Positions 21,063 to 32,474 of a stretch of 64,000 nt of DNA are shown here, piece after piece. The position numbers and the translations under genes are program-made. This DNA comes from Viola odorata (Eukaryota; Streptophyta; Magnoliopsida; Malpighiales; Violaceae). The notes below the pieces were generated by a model. It was not told the origin of the DNA. It saw only the letters and a list, made by a program, of their open reading frames with translations, and ran no database searches. Numbering within the stretch: the first letter of the stretch is position 1; every line of letters starts with the position of its first letter. The DNA lies in the NCBI GenBank assembly GCA_963691705.1, contig OY829537.1:78761352-78825351 (forward strand). The letters are read 5' to 3'.

Positions 21063-23349
21063 ATGGCCAAGACTAGCCACCCTGAGTCGAAGTCTGCCAA
21101 TGAGAAAAAAGATGGATATTACGGTTAGCAGTATCACCTCTGAAATCGCTCTCAATGAGCATTTAGCCGCACATAATGCTGTTATCCCTGATGGTTATAA
21201 GACCACCGTTGCCCCTGAGTCGATACGCTTGAACATCGTTTTGACGGGCAAGCGTAGGGTTCTGTACGCACAAATGTTCCGTTATGGTTTCCGGCTTCCC
21301 ATTGACCCTTTCATAAAACAATTGCTTGTTGCCTGCGATTTGAATCCCGTCCAATTAGCCCCAAATGCATATTGCTGTGTTTGTGCCTTTCTGGAACTTT
21401 GTAAATATAAGGGGATTACTTCCCCTTCTCTTTTGTTGCTTAAGTCAGTTTTTAAGCTGATGAAGTGTCGGGGTGTGATAACGATATCGCCCCGATACGA
21501 TGATGATTCACTCAAGTCTTTTACTTGGAAACTCCTCCACATCGAGTCTTCCGTCGAGGCTTGGAAAAAGGAGTTCTTTGTGATAAATCTTCCTGAAGCT
21601 CCTAGTTCTTGGTGGCGATCTGGGTTTAACCAAGACGTCAAGGATAACGTCTGGGGCCGGCCGGAGAGCCTTCCTCAGCGGGAACAAGGCTGGCTAGACA
21701 AATTGCTTCAACTGGAAATCAGCGTTCACATCCGTTATCTAGCATGCGGGGCTGATATCAAGGACTGCGTTAGACGTGAGTGTCGTATTGCTTCCTTCCT
21801 TATTACCGCTGATACTAATGCTAACGTTATTTTGCGATTATGCAGCGACGGATCCCAATTACAAGCCTGAAAGCGTTAAGAGATGACTGAAAAGGGCCTA
21901 GGAGAGAGAAGAAAAAGAGAGGGCCGCCATCACGGGAGCTACTGATAACCCAACTGTACTACCTACTGCTTTCGTGAGCCTTGGTCAAGTATCCTCTTCC
22001 TCAGCTGGTGAGCGAAATACCGACATCCCTTCAGGTATCCCCTCCTGCTCAGCCATCTTCTTCTAAAGTCCCTAAGGCCCTTGCCAAAAGAAAAAAGAAG
22101 AAAAGAACGAGAAGTGTTGCCGCGATATGCTGTATATTGATGTCTGTCGTTATTTCATCCGTTTCTCTTATTTGCGTCTTATACTGGGTTCTTTGCAGGA
22201 CACTGTTGTTGTTTCTACTTCCGCATCTCCCATAGGCGATATGGATATGGGCTATGTGCTGGGTGGTTCCAAGAAGAGTCATCGGCCGGAGGGCGAGGGC
22301 GGAAGCTTATCCTCTACTATCGCTGCGACGAAAGTACGACCTGACAGCGCCTTCGTTTCTACGGACATTCACCAGAATCACCCCTCTGAGTTTATGGTAA
22401 ACATGGGTACGACTGAGTCTTTCGGGGCTTCGCCCAATTCTTTCGGTGGGCCTCTTCACTCATATGGTCCTAACTTGGACTATCAAGAGGGTTTACAGGA
22501 CTTTTCTGGCTACCATCCCCATGGTTCCTATATCGTCCAATGGGGGCCTTCTACACAGTTTCACCCCCCCATTCCCTTGGCGTTTGTCCCTTCGAGCATT
22601 CCTTGTCGCAACGTTCTGGCGAAGGGGCCACCGCCTTCAATTTTGCTGCGGATCTAAGTCCAATGAGCGAGTCCGGCACTATGACTCACCAAGTTGGCTT
22701 GTATGATTTTCGTAATACAGGCTTAGCGGCTATTGGGGGCGATGGCTCGGACAAGATTTCCGCTTTATTGGCTGCCCAGATATTATCGTCTGCGGCCGAT
22801 CGAGAAGCTTTCCTCTCTAAGGTTGATGATGACAAGGCGAATTCACTGCGCTCTAGCCTCTTCACCAATTTTGTGAAGTTCCATTACTGGACAGCGCACG
22901 CACAGCGTCAGGCTGCTTCTCTTACCGCCTGCCTGTCTGAACTTTCGCGACAGCGAAATGAGAAGAAGAAGTTGCTGGAGGAACGCACTCAATTATTGCT
23001 GACCCAGCAGGAGCTGAAAGGGCAAGCGTCCACTCTTGACGCGGCCTTGACAGCGGAAAGAGCCAAGAATGAGGTCCTGGAGGAAGAGAAGTCATCCTTG
23101 TCAAGGGAGAAAGCTGCCTTGGAGGAAAGGAAAACCGCTCTGGAAGAGGAGTCAGCCGATAAGTGTCTGTGGCATGTCGAGCGGACTGTCACTATCTTGG
23201 TTAATTGCTTCGAGGAGGTCCATAGAGTGGATGCGTATAAAGGTGAGGAGGTCCCGAGGGCTTTCAAACAGAAGTCTGCCGACCTCAATGAAGCGGGTTT
23301 TCGCCAAGCTAAGGCAGAGGGTTGGAAACGGAGGAACCCCAAGGGCTGA
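21063..23349 (+). pseudogene. E1 antisense unit 4: second PF04195-like protein with coiled coil, broken
   Basis: A likely start at 21063 (MAKTSHPESKS) must shift by one base to enter the long frame from 21100. The core domain shows FRYGFRLPIDPFIKQLLVACDLNPVQLAPNAY, CAFLELCKYKGI, WKKEFFVINLP and WWRSGFNQDV, aligning position by position with unit 3. An intron is likely at 21776-21845 (GTGAGT...ATGCAG). The linker has stops near 21883, 21901 and 22066 and another possible acceptor (TTTGCAG) at 22199. The C-terminal domain (HQVGLYDFRNTGLAAIG, AAQILSSAADREAFL) and a long coiled coil (22900-23160) end at 23349 after a frameshift near 22600. Units 3 and 4 are tandem diverged paralogues. Confidence 0.65.
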
Positions 23350-23359
23350 CGCATCCTAA

Positions 23360-23919
23360 CACTTCACCGCCTCTTCCGTAGCTATCGGGAGTTGCCACGC
23401 TTTTTATTTTTTACCTCCGCGGTGTTATTGTTTTGGCCTTAAAACTTGTGACCCTTCAAAGGCATTTTCATATATTCAAACAGTTTATATCCTTGTCTTT
23501 CCTTTCCTTTAGTTTTCACCTTTTGAAACTCCCTTGGCGCCATTGTCGCCTTGATAACGTAATGTGTTTACTTCCTCGAGTAGGCTCCTAGTGTTTCATC
23601 AATAGAAATCACTGAGGTCAGTATCGGGTTGGTTTTCCCGGCGAGCCTCGTAATATCGCCACTTATGCGATTGTCAATCTTTCCGCCGCTCGAAAAGTGC
23701 TCTGCACATTTCTAATTGTAAACCATTAGTAGCATAACTGGTTACAAGAGATAGTAATTACCCGTAGGAGCCTTTCCGCTGCCGTCATAGGGCGTTAGTA
23801 CGGAAACTGCGTAAATCACTTTTTCTATCAGCTCTGTACTTCACTAGGGATTATGCATCTAGCTATTAGCTGGGATTCCGCGATTCTTTGCGTTTCCATC
23901 TTTCCACGATCGGCCTAGA
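23360..23919. other. E1 spacer between antisense unit 4 and the repeat block
   Basis: Non-coding on both strands as far as I can see. Holds convergent 3' ends of unit 4 (plus) and pol (minus). Confidence 0.4.
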
Positions 23920-24365
23920 AAGTGCCTCATCTTAGTGAGCCATCGGATCAGGACAGGCCGTCACAAGAATAGGACTTTTCACCTTCAGGCGTTGTCCTCG
24001 CGTCTAGAATCATGTCCTCACTTGATGAACCGACTACACTAGTCCGGTCACTAAGGTAGGACTTTTCGTTTCTAGCACGGAGTTACTATTTCCTTGGGGC
24101 GTGCCTTGTCTTGATGGGCCGTCTCCATGAGAACAGTCAGTACAAGAAAAGGACTTTTCACTCCCAAGGATTCCGGGTAGTGCCCTTACTTAGTGAGCCA
24201 TCTGATCAGGACCGGCCATCACAAGGATAGGACTTTTCACTTCCGGGGGCGCTAGGGATCTTTCAATCCCAACACTAGTTCAAGGCATGCTGGGTCGTGC
24301 CCTCACTTAGTGAGCCGTCTGATCAGGACCGGCCATCACAAGGATATGACTTTTCACTCCCAGGA
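23920..24365. repeat. five degenerate 75-115-bp repeats
   Basis: Units share CTTAGTGAGCC, then GATCAGGACCGGCC, then TCACAAGGATAGGACTTTTC. The best-conserved pair is at about 24185-24245 and 24298-24358. They lie directly downstream of the integrase stop in the sense direction. Confidence 0.75.
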
Positions 24366-24471
24366 TCCCCCTTTTTTATCTGCACAAAAGCAACCACAAA
24401 CACCCAAGAAAGCTCTCTCACCGAGCGTTAGCTAAGGTTAGGGTTGGCATAAGTCAAAGGTGCAGATAAAA

Positions 24472-27330
24472 TCAAGTTCTAGGATAATATAATTTCAAAC
24501 AAGCGATGTTCCAAGAGTTAGATAAGGGAGTATCATCGAGTGTCTCCAGATGATAGGATCCTTTCCTGATAACGCGGGTAACGCGATGCGGCCCATCCCA
24601 GTTTGGACTGAGCTTCCCTACACGTTGACCAGCCGCTCGCTTGTCTCTAAGCACCAGGTCGCCTGCCCTTAGCAACCGTTCTTTGACGCGCCTGTTATGA
24701 TAACGGGCCATCTTTCGCTTGTAATGTTGCGTTTTCAGGAGGGTTTCTTCTCGGACCTCCGGTAACGCGTCAAGGTTAGCTCGTAACCTTTCCTCATTCA
24801 GCTCCTCCCGAAAGTGAGCCACTCGCAGGCTCATGGTACCGATTTCTACCGGCGTAACAGCCTCGGTCCCCAAGGCCAATGTAAAAGGTGTTTCTCCAGT
24901 ACTGGTTTTAACGGTCATGCGGTACGCCCACATCACGTATGGCAGCTCGTCAGCCCACTTCTTTTTAGACCCCTCCAAGTTTTTCTTAATGCCGCTGAGG
25001 ATGCTCCGGTTGGTCACTTCCGCCTGTCCATTAGTTTGCGGGTGAGCCACGGAAGAAAATCGCTGTTCAATCCCAAATTCCGAGCACTGGTCTTTGAAGA
25101 ATTGGCTGGTGAACTGTGTTCCGTTATCGTTGACTAGGATACGGGGTACGCCAAACCTCATGATGACTTGGTGTTTGAAGAAACGCCAAGTTTTTTCCGC
25201 CGTGATATTGGCGACCGCTTCAGCTTCCGCCCACTTCGTAAAGTAGTCCACTGCCACTATTACAAATTTCAGTTGAGACCTTGCTTTTGGAAACTGGCCC
25301 AGGATATCGATCCCCCATTTAGCAAAAGGGCAAGGAGCGATAATCTCAGATATTTCAGTGGTGGGACGTCGAGGAATTTTAGAGAACTCCTGACATTTCG
25401 GGCAAGTCTGCACATAGTTGTGGCAATCTCTCCAGATGGTGGGCCAGTAGAATCCAGATCTGAAAACTTGTTCAGCCAGGGTGCCGCCCGACACGTGTAT
25501 ACCGTACACCCCTTCGTGAATTTCGCGTAGGGTGTGAAGGCCTTCTTGCTCCGTTATACATTTGGCGGTTGAGTGAGAAAAACATCTCCGAACCAAGTCC
25601 CCATCATAGTACGTACAACGAGCTGCCTATTTCAGCACCCTTTTCTTTTCAGCGATATCCACAGGTAGTTCTTCGTATTTCAAGTATTTGATTACGGGAA
25701 CCCGCCAGTCATCCTCGAGTTCTTCCACACACAGAGACGCTTGCTCTTCCATGAAAGAAGGTACAGATAACTCATGGTAATACACCCCTTCGGGTATGGA
25801 CGCTTCCGGGTTTGCTGCCAGCTTGGCGAGACTGTCAGCTTCAGCGTTGTCCTCTCGGGGAATGTGCTCAAAGCTAACTTGCATGCCTTCTTTCTTTATC
25901 TCCAATAGCTCTCGCATTACCTTGGCGAGGTACTGGACCATGATGGGCTCCTGAGCCTGAGAGCGCCCTAAGACCTGGTCGATTACTAGTTTGGAGTCAC
26001 CACAATTTTTTAGACGCAGGTCTCCTGTTCTTCCGGTATCGTGCCTCCCTTTGGAAGAAAGGCTTCTCCCTATCCTGAGTCTGGCTAGTAACGCCTCGTA
26101 TTCCGCCGCATTATTGGATAATGGCTGCAGGATCCGGATGGCGTATTGTATTCGCATATCGTGCGGCCCATTTATGAAGATTCCTACTCCAGCCAATTCT
26201 TGGTTTTTAGCTCCATCTACATGAACGATCCAGAGGTCCGTATAAGTTTCCGGGAACGGGAGACCCATGTCGCCCCATTCCTCTTCGGGTACATCTGTTA
26301 ACGGATCTTCTATAAAGGTGCATTCCGCTACAAAATCCGCCAGGATTTGAGCCTTCACAGATGGCCGGGACTGATACCTCAGTCCGTATTGCTTGAGTTC
26401 GAGGGCCCAGATTAACATTCTTCCTGAGGACTCAGGCTTTTGAAATATTCTCTTTAAAGGTTGGTCTGTAAGCACGATAACGGGGTAGGACTGGAAGTAT
26501 CTGCCCATTTTTCGAGTGGCTTGTATCAGCGCAAACGCTATTTTCTCAATTCGGGCGTATCGCAGCTCCGTATATTTCAGAACGTGACTTACAAAATATA
26601 CAGGACGGTGCGAGTGGCTATCGTCGCGAACGAGGACGGCACTAACCACTTCATCGGTAGCGCCAAGGTATAGATATAAATTATCACCCGGTTCCGGCCT
26701 GGTCAACAGTAGGTCAGACGATAAGTAATCTTTTAAGCTAATGAATGCCTCTTCACATTCCGGGGTCCACCCGAACGGTGCTTTCTTGCGTATGACTTTG
26801 AAGAAAGGGAGGCACTTCTCGCCTTGTTTGGAAATAAATTGCCCTAAGGCGATAACGCGTCATGTTAGCCTTTGTACCTCCTTAACGGTTCTTGGAGATA
26901 TCATGTCTTGTATGGCTTTAATATTTGAGGGGTTAGGCTGGATTCCTTTTCGGCTGACTACGTAGCCTAGGAATTTCCCCGTTTGAAACGCAAACATGCA
27001 TTTTCGGGGGTTCAGTTTCATGCGGTGCCTTTTCATCACATCAAAGACTTCCTTCAGATCCTGCAAGTGATCCTGAAAGTTCACGCTCTTTACCAATATA
27101 TTGTCAATGTATGCTTCCACATTCCTTCCTATCTGCTCTTCGAATATTCTGTTTGCCATACGTTGGAACGTCGCCCCTGCATTTTTTAGCCCGAACGGCA
27201 TCGTCGTATAACAGTAAGTGGCCTTAGGAGTGATGAAGGCAGTATTTTCTTCATCTTCAATGGCCATGGGAATTTGTTGGTATCTGGAGTTAGCATCAAG
27301 TGAGCTTAAATATGCGTACCCGGCAGTCTG
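24472..27330 (-). pseudogene. E1 pol remnant: RT(partial)-RNase H-aRNH-integrase
   Basis: One minus-strand frame with two stops (TGA at 26860, TAG at 25627). The RT begins only at AGYAYLSSLDAN, so the fingers region is missing. It shows MPFGLKNAGATFQRM, and the catalytic box reads YIDN instead of YVDD. RNase H (RPVYFVSHVLKYTELRYARIEK, LKQYGLRYQSRPS) is followed by an extra archaeal-type RNase H (IVHVDGAKNQELAGVGI, NNAAEYEALLA, EADSLAKLA). Integrase has its H/H/C/C finger (HEGVYGIH, CPKC) and catalytic DDE (WGIDILG, VNDNGTQF, NGQAEVTN) and ends at 24472. The RT-RH-aRNH-INT order is diagnostic for Tat-lineage gypsy elements. Confidence 0.9.
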
Positions 27331-28106
27331 AATGGATGACCCGATGTGTCATCAAGGATTTCACGCACCTGGCGTGGGGGAGATATTTCCATGTGACGCC
27401 GCTGGTTTCGCGGTTCAGGCGTAAGATGTTGCCTAGGAGATCGGTTGTGGCTCCTGGGCGAACGAGTTCTACGTCTTCTGCTACTGGATCTCTCGCTGTA
27501 CTCAGGAGATAAATCTCTATTCGCTCCTTCTCTTCGACCGTCCCAACGATTCCTGACCCCCTCGAGGTGCCGATCCTCCTGAGGGATGGGACCTTGTGGT
27601 ACCTGCGACACATAAGGTTCTACTCGTCCTTGAGTGAGCTGCACAAAATTGATCGGGGGATCTGTTGTAGGTAAAGTTAACTGGAGGTTTCCCTGTAACA
27701 ACGGTGACAAGGGCCGCTCGGTGACAATAGACGGGGTGAATATGACACGGGGAGGGACATTCGATCCAGAAATCTCAGGTGTGATTCTGGCAGCCATTTC
27801 AGTCAAATAGTCCAACCGAGAACGAAGGGCCGCTATTTCACTCGCAAAAGGGTGTTCTGTATTGTTTAACATAAATCCCCTTGGAGGAGGAGTAGAAAAG
27901 CTAGATCCCGTCATCTGGGATAACGAAACAGTCGTTTGCGAGGAGAGGGCTTCCCTTGCCGACCTGGTCGACAGATCCGGAGATTCTGAACTGATTTGTT
28001 GCACTGTCACAGAAAGATCAGCAGTAGTAAAAGGGAATAACTGTCTACGAATCAAAAAAGGGAGACTAGAGGATGAGGGTCGCGTCGGCTCCGATTCAGA
28101 AGTCAT
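27306..28106 (-). pseudogene. E1 gag, N-terminal part only
   Basis: The start MTSESEPTRPSSSSL at 28106 lies 64 bp after the PBS in sense. The protein is Ser/Pro/Arg-rich (an RSSSRRRRTRSPRSHNRSPR patch) and runs to ILDDTSGHPF. There the reading is fused to RT sequence near 27325-27331, and the gag frame stops shortly after (27306). Capsid, nucleocapsid and protease are absent. The junction is an internal deletion, probably of more than 2 kb judging from related elements. Confidence 0.8.
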
Positions 28107-28169
28107 GATCGTTCCGATCTCTGGGTAAAACAGAGCTTGGATATTAAGGACGCTCACTTAATATACCAA

Positions 28170-28189
28170 GGCTCTCAATGAAAGCACCA
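28170..28189 (-). other. E1 primer-binding site
   Basis: Minus-strand TGGTGCTTTCATTGAGAGCC, 3 nt inside the 5' LTR (28193). TGG matches the CCA end of a tRNA; the tRNA was not identified. E2 has the related TGGTGCTCTTGTTGAGAG at the same spacing. Confidence 0.75.
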
Positions 28190-28192
28190 ATT

Positions 28193-28739
28193 TGATAAGA
28201 TTCGACCTTCGAGATGATCAGGACGATGCCTTTTGTTAGTCGGAGGCGCTGTAGATGACGTCGGATCCACCTGTAAAGCGCCGGAGGGGGGACTCCGGCG
28301 TAGACACTCTATTGCTTAAGTCAGTAAGCGGTTCAAAAATAGCAGAGGGTCTGGTAGGCAGTTTTTTCGGCTTACTTGATGTTTTAAAATGAGAGAGTAT
28401 TTATAGGCCGCTGGGGGCGATGTCTGGGGAAAAGGCGATATCTAGGTGAGATAACGCTCTGGATGACGTCATGGGCGAAACCTGGGGATGACGTCATGGG
28501 CGATACCTGAGGTGACGTCATGGGCGATGCCTCTGAGGAGGGTGCCGGGGGCGATACCCATGATGATGTTGGGGGCAATAACTCCATGGGTCCCCTGGGA
28601 TGGGATGATGCCGTGCTTTCTTGAAAACTCCTCACGGTCTAGTAGCGATAGCTTAAATGTTCGATAGGCTGATAGGATTCCGCCCTCGGCAGGGGTTATA
28701 ATTAAAGCAATGTCCTTGGGATTGTCTTGATTGTTATCA
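28193..28739 (-). repeat. E1 5' LTR (right)
   Basis: 547 bp, TGATAA...TTATCA. In sense orientation it holds U3 with three TGACGTCA sites (28464-28520) and a TATA box near 28399-28406. It lacks about 43 bp present in the left LTR. Confidence 0.95.
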
Positions 28740-28744
28740 GTATC
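28740..28744 (+). repeat. E1 target-site duplication, right (GTATC)
   Basis: Exact match to 14938-14942. Confidence 0.95.
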
Positions 28745-30782
28745 ATTCGCAAACTGCAGATGAGAGATATTCCAGCCTGTCAAGTCATTTCCGATACCCC
28801 TCAACAAGCCATTGCTAATCGCCTTGGTGAACAACAAGTACAGCCCTTCGGCAACAATATTAAATAGAAAGGGTGATATCGAGCACCCCTGTCGCAGGCC
28901 CCGACCCACCCCGACCCACCCTGAATTGCCCAGAAGGTAGTAGCAAGGCACTCCCTCAACCACCCACGCCACTTCATACTGAAACCCATGAATCCCAACA
29001 CATCATCTAGGTACCCCCACTCAACGGAATCATAGGTTTTTTCAAAGTCCAGCTTAAATAAGTACCCTTGTCGACGATTGACTTTAAGAAAGTGAATAAT
29101 CTCGTTAGCAATCATGACACAATCGAGTGTCTGCCGCCTCTTAATGAAGCCATGCTGCTCATCGCTTACCACAGAAGCAATGACCCTGCTCAACCGCTGC
29201 GCAAGGATTTTAGAGACGATTTTGTAAAAACTGCTTACCAGGCTTATCGGTCTAAACTCCGAGAACCGCTTTGCCAGCACAACCTTAGGAATGAGAGTGA
29301 TAAAAGAGGTGTTAGTGCCAAGTGGGAAGCGCCCCCGGATCAAGAAACTACTCACCAATCTATAAATATCCTCCCCAATAATATCCCACGCATTCTAAAT
29401 AAACAACATCGATAAGCCATCCGGACCTGGAGAATTATCCCTCCCACAGCTTGGGACCGCCTCCCATATCTCTACATTTGTGACTACGCTATCAAGCATT
29501 ACCACCTCATCTGCACTCAACCTATTGAACCCCAAGTCCGTCAGACGAGGTCTATCCCAAGTCACGACGGTAAAGAAGTCTTTATAGTACATGGCGGTTG
29601 CTTCCTTAATTTCCTAAGGCTCAATCAATCTTCTATTCCTATCAATGATCTCCGTGATATTATTTCTCCGCTACGTAGCCTTCGCTACCTGATGATAGAA
29701 CTTAGTATTGTGATCTCCTAAGGAGTCCCAGCGGATTCTAGCCTTACGCTGCAAAAGGTGACTAGCTTGCCCCTATTTTACCCAAAGCGCCGCCTATGCC
29801 TCCTCCTTGGCAGCCCGCTTAACAGAGGACAACTCCCTCATATCCGCTTCTGCTTCCAAACTATCAACTTTATCTTGAAGTTCCCGAATATTAGTGTCAA
29901 TGACCCCAAACACCTCCTTGTTCCATTCCCGCATCTTAGTCTTGATCCACTTGATTTTCTTCAGTACCTGGTACCCCCCTGGAAAGGCTTGATCTGCTTC
30001 CTCCCACCAAGTATTTACTAACTCTTTAAATCCGTTAGTGTCCCACCACTCTGCCAAGTCCCTAAACGACTTAGGCCCCCAGTCTTTCCAGTCGTAGTGG
30101 AGTAGCAGAGGAGTATGGTCCGAGAGGTTGCGGCTCAGAGCCAAAAGCTGAAGATCCGGGTATTTCGTCATCCAATCAGGATGGACAAAGACCCTGTCAA
30201 TCTTACTTCTACTAATGGAGTTCGACCAAGTGAACTTCCTACCCACCAGCGGCAAATCCACAAGTTGACAGGCCTCTACCCATTGCTGGAAATCCCCCAT
30301 ACCACGCGAGAAACCACTACCATTTAGGCGATCTGACGGGTGAAGAACTTCGTTGAAATCACCTGCAACCAAGACAAGGCCATCAAACCCGACAATAAGG
30401 TTCCTGAGCTCTGTCCACAGTTGGCCACGACGCGACATTTCAGAATACCCGTAAACATTCAGAAGAGCACAAGGAAAGTCCTCTAAAATAACTCGCCCTT
30501 GCAGCCAGATAAACCTTTCACCAACCTCCGTCCTAACTACATCAATTTTCTATTTATCCCACATCGAGATTAGACCTCCTGACCTGCCCACTGCAGGAGC
30601 GCTAACCCAACCCAAGTCTGAATAATTCCACATCGAGTTGACAAAGAAGTCTGTAGCCAACTCTCTCTTTATTTCCTGAAGGAAAACAACCTCTAACCTT
30701 TCTCTAGTAATCATTCTCTTGATAAAACGTCTTTTGATCCTACTAGTAACCCTCGACTATTCCACGATAAAAGCTTCACCAT
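28745..30782 (-). pseudogene. LINE-B ORF2, 5' part (endonuclease, RT)
   Basis: Starts MVKLLSWNSRGL at 30782, the usual start of the apurinic-type endonuclease, then frameshifts. It continues LEVVFLQEI, LVLVAGDFNEVLHPSDR, FTWSNS, SKIDRVFVHPDW and SDHTPLLLHYDW. After a linker, RT follows: DNSPGPDGLS, FITLIPKV, FRPISLVSSFYKIVSKILAQRL, HGFIKRRQTLDCVMIANE, KLDFEKTYDSVEW and GLRQGCSISPFLF. It ends in FANDT, cut by E1 inside the catalytic motif. The endonuclease nicks target DNA and RT copies the RNA. FAND instead of FADD suggests the RT was or became inactive. Confidence 0.9.
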
Positions 30783-30814
30783 TAAAACGCGGACACACAC
30801 GATCCAACTCAGAA

Positions 30815-32335
30815 TTAAGCACAAAAACGTTCCACCTCCCCCTCAAACCTTTCTTTGTCAAATGCTCTCATGGCATTTTCGTTGGCTTGTGCAGTAATCT
30901 CCAACTGCTTTCCAAGGTCCCAAACATGTCCTTCAATGATAGTCGCGTCAAACACTCTATTCCTATTCCTAATGTCCTCGTATGTTGCATGGAAGGCCGA
31001 CAACTGTCCCACGACCAGACTCAATCGTTTCCAGGCTACCCGTCGTACCCACTAGCTTATTGGCTTTCCTAGCTGTGATTAACGACCATAGCTCCCCCCG
31101 AACCGACCCTTCACCATTGTCCCCCGTTTGTGACTTCAATGCCACCGAAATGTTATCCTTAGCTGGACTTCCCACTGACATTTCAAACTCATTCCTCTCC
31201 TGTTCCGACTCCATTCCAGCTTCGACGTCCTCTTCCGATTCTCCCTCTCCCCAATCCTCTTCAGCCTGTCCAACTCCGATCATCCAATCCAAATTGGAAA
31301 TAGCCCCCTGGAGCGGCTCTTCCACACAATGTATCAAGTGGATTACCCCATTCACACTTACCTTAATATGCGTATCAATGTGGTGTTCCTTCGTCGACAC
31401 CAACAAGCGCCCCACGTCCAATCTCTTTCTTTTTAAGGAGTTCTCATCCACCACGACCAAGTCCCCTAACTTATTCCCAAGCGCTTCGAAGGTTTTGATC
31501 CCCAAGCTTGGATCGGAATACCTACACATTGCACCTAACAGAATCTGCTACCATCCGAGGCCATCTCATTCCAAGGTAAAATCTTAGAGAATAATTCATC
31601 ACAGTCAGAATTTGTTGGAGACATTGCTTTCTCGAATTCACTATCTTTGTCGAATTCAAGGAGAATCAAACCACGTCCCATAGCCCGTGTTTCACACACC
31701 CAACCAGCCTCCACCACTAGCTCTTGTATTTCTGGAACATGTTCAATACGCTTAAGAACACCCACTGCGCTGCGACGCAGCCAGTCTACATTCTCCTCCG
31801 GGATTTCCAATTCAATGGTTTCCTCCACTTGTGTTATTTTGTCCTCCTGGCCTATATTAATCCCGGTCACCACTTCCTTCCAGCTAGGGTACGATGGGTG
31901 ATTTGTGTTGCCTCGAATAGATGTAGGCCTCTTGTCCCCCGGTCGGTCAGACCTGATCTCCCTATTTCCACGTTGCTCCTGCCTGCGTCTGGTTCTTGCT
32001 TGTCGACACCTCAACGCAGAAGCGCCAATGGACTGGTGGTTGAGAGCGATGACCATGTCCTCCACGTTGCTTACGTCGTCCATTTTTATGAATCCAAACC
32101 GTTTCCCAGCTGCATTCCGACGACGGGGGATGAATATATCTCTCACCCTACCAAACGCCGGGAGTCTCCACATGCGGTAGAGAAGGTACCGTAATCCGTG
32201 ATGGTCCACATGTGCCGGTAGATTTTCCACGTAGAACGAAGAAACCCTAGCATCCCTTACCTCGGATCTATTGGCATGGTCACGGATTGTGAGTTTATGG
32301 TTAGGGTTAAATTTCACTCCAGCTGCGTGAGGCAT
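30815..32335 (-). pseudogene. LINE-B ORF1 (RRM-type nucleic-acid-binding protein)
   Basis: Starts MPHAAGVKFNPNHK at 32335. An RRM follows (SSFYVENLPAHVDHHGLRYLLYRMWR, then RFGFIKMDDVSNVEDMVIALN) with RNP-like motifs, then an Arg-rich stretch (RQARTRRRQEQRG). The frame shifts near 31533 and 31010. The C-terminal part (LGKQLEITAQANENAMRAFDKERFEGEVERFCA) ends at 30815, 33 bp before ORF2. Plant L1 ORF1 proteins often carry an RRM and bind the LINE RNA. Confidence 0.8.
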
Positions 32336-32448
32336 GCTGGTGTTTGGGGACTCAGGCAGTAGTGGGCTGGCTGGAGGGGAACCTAAGCGGCGATTAGAGT
32401 TTCAGTTTTGCTGGAATTGGATATTTGATTTTCGTGCATTGCAAAACA

Positions 32449-32465
32449 TTACCTTTATAATCCTT
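32449..32465 (+). repeat. LINE-B target-site duplication, right
   Basis: Exact 17-bp match to 13144-13160. Confidence 0.95.
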
Positions 32466-32474
32466 ACGGACAAT

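Larger units (their letters stand above)
14943..28739 (-). mobile_element. E1: Tat-type Ty3/gypsy LTR element, 13.8 kb
   Basis: Two LTRs (14943-15532 and 28193-28739) begin TGATAA and end TTATCA, with a 5-bp TSD GTATC. Sense is minus: PBS at 28170-28189, truncated gag, then RT, RNase H, extra archaeal-type RNase H (aRNH) and integrase down to 24472. Next is a 9-kb 3' region with four opposite-strand units, then the 3' LTR. The aRNH before integrase and the long region with antisense genes point to the Tat lineage. By eye the LTRs differ at about 20 of 545 aligned sites, plus one deletion of about 43 bp in the right LTR. Gag's C-terminal part, protease and the RT fingers are deleted, so E1 is not autonomous. 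Confidence 0.95.
13161..32448 (-). mobile_element. LINE-B: full-length L1-type LINE, split by E1
   Basis: On the minus strand the 5' end is at 32448. ORF1 (RRM-type) and ORF2 (endonuclease, RT, zf-RVT) follow, then a 3' UTR with AATAAAA and a short A-tail (T-run at 13159-13166). A perfect 17-bp TSD flanks it. Without E1 and one copy of its TSD (13,802 bp), the LINE is about 5.5 kb, the normal size of a complete plant L1. Unlike LINE-A, it has no RNase H domain after the zinc-binding region. Confidence 0.93.

Noticed and set aside
25168..25530. Plus-strand frames over the E1 integrase
   Set aside because: Shadows of the minus-strand integrase, with no domain of their own.
31647..32194. Plus-strand frames over LINE-B ORF1
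   Set aside because: The minus strand has RRM motifs and the LINE context; the plus frames are shadows.
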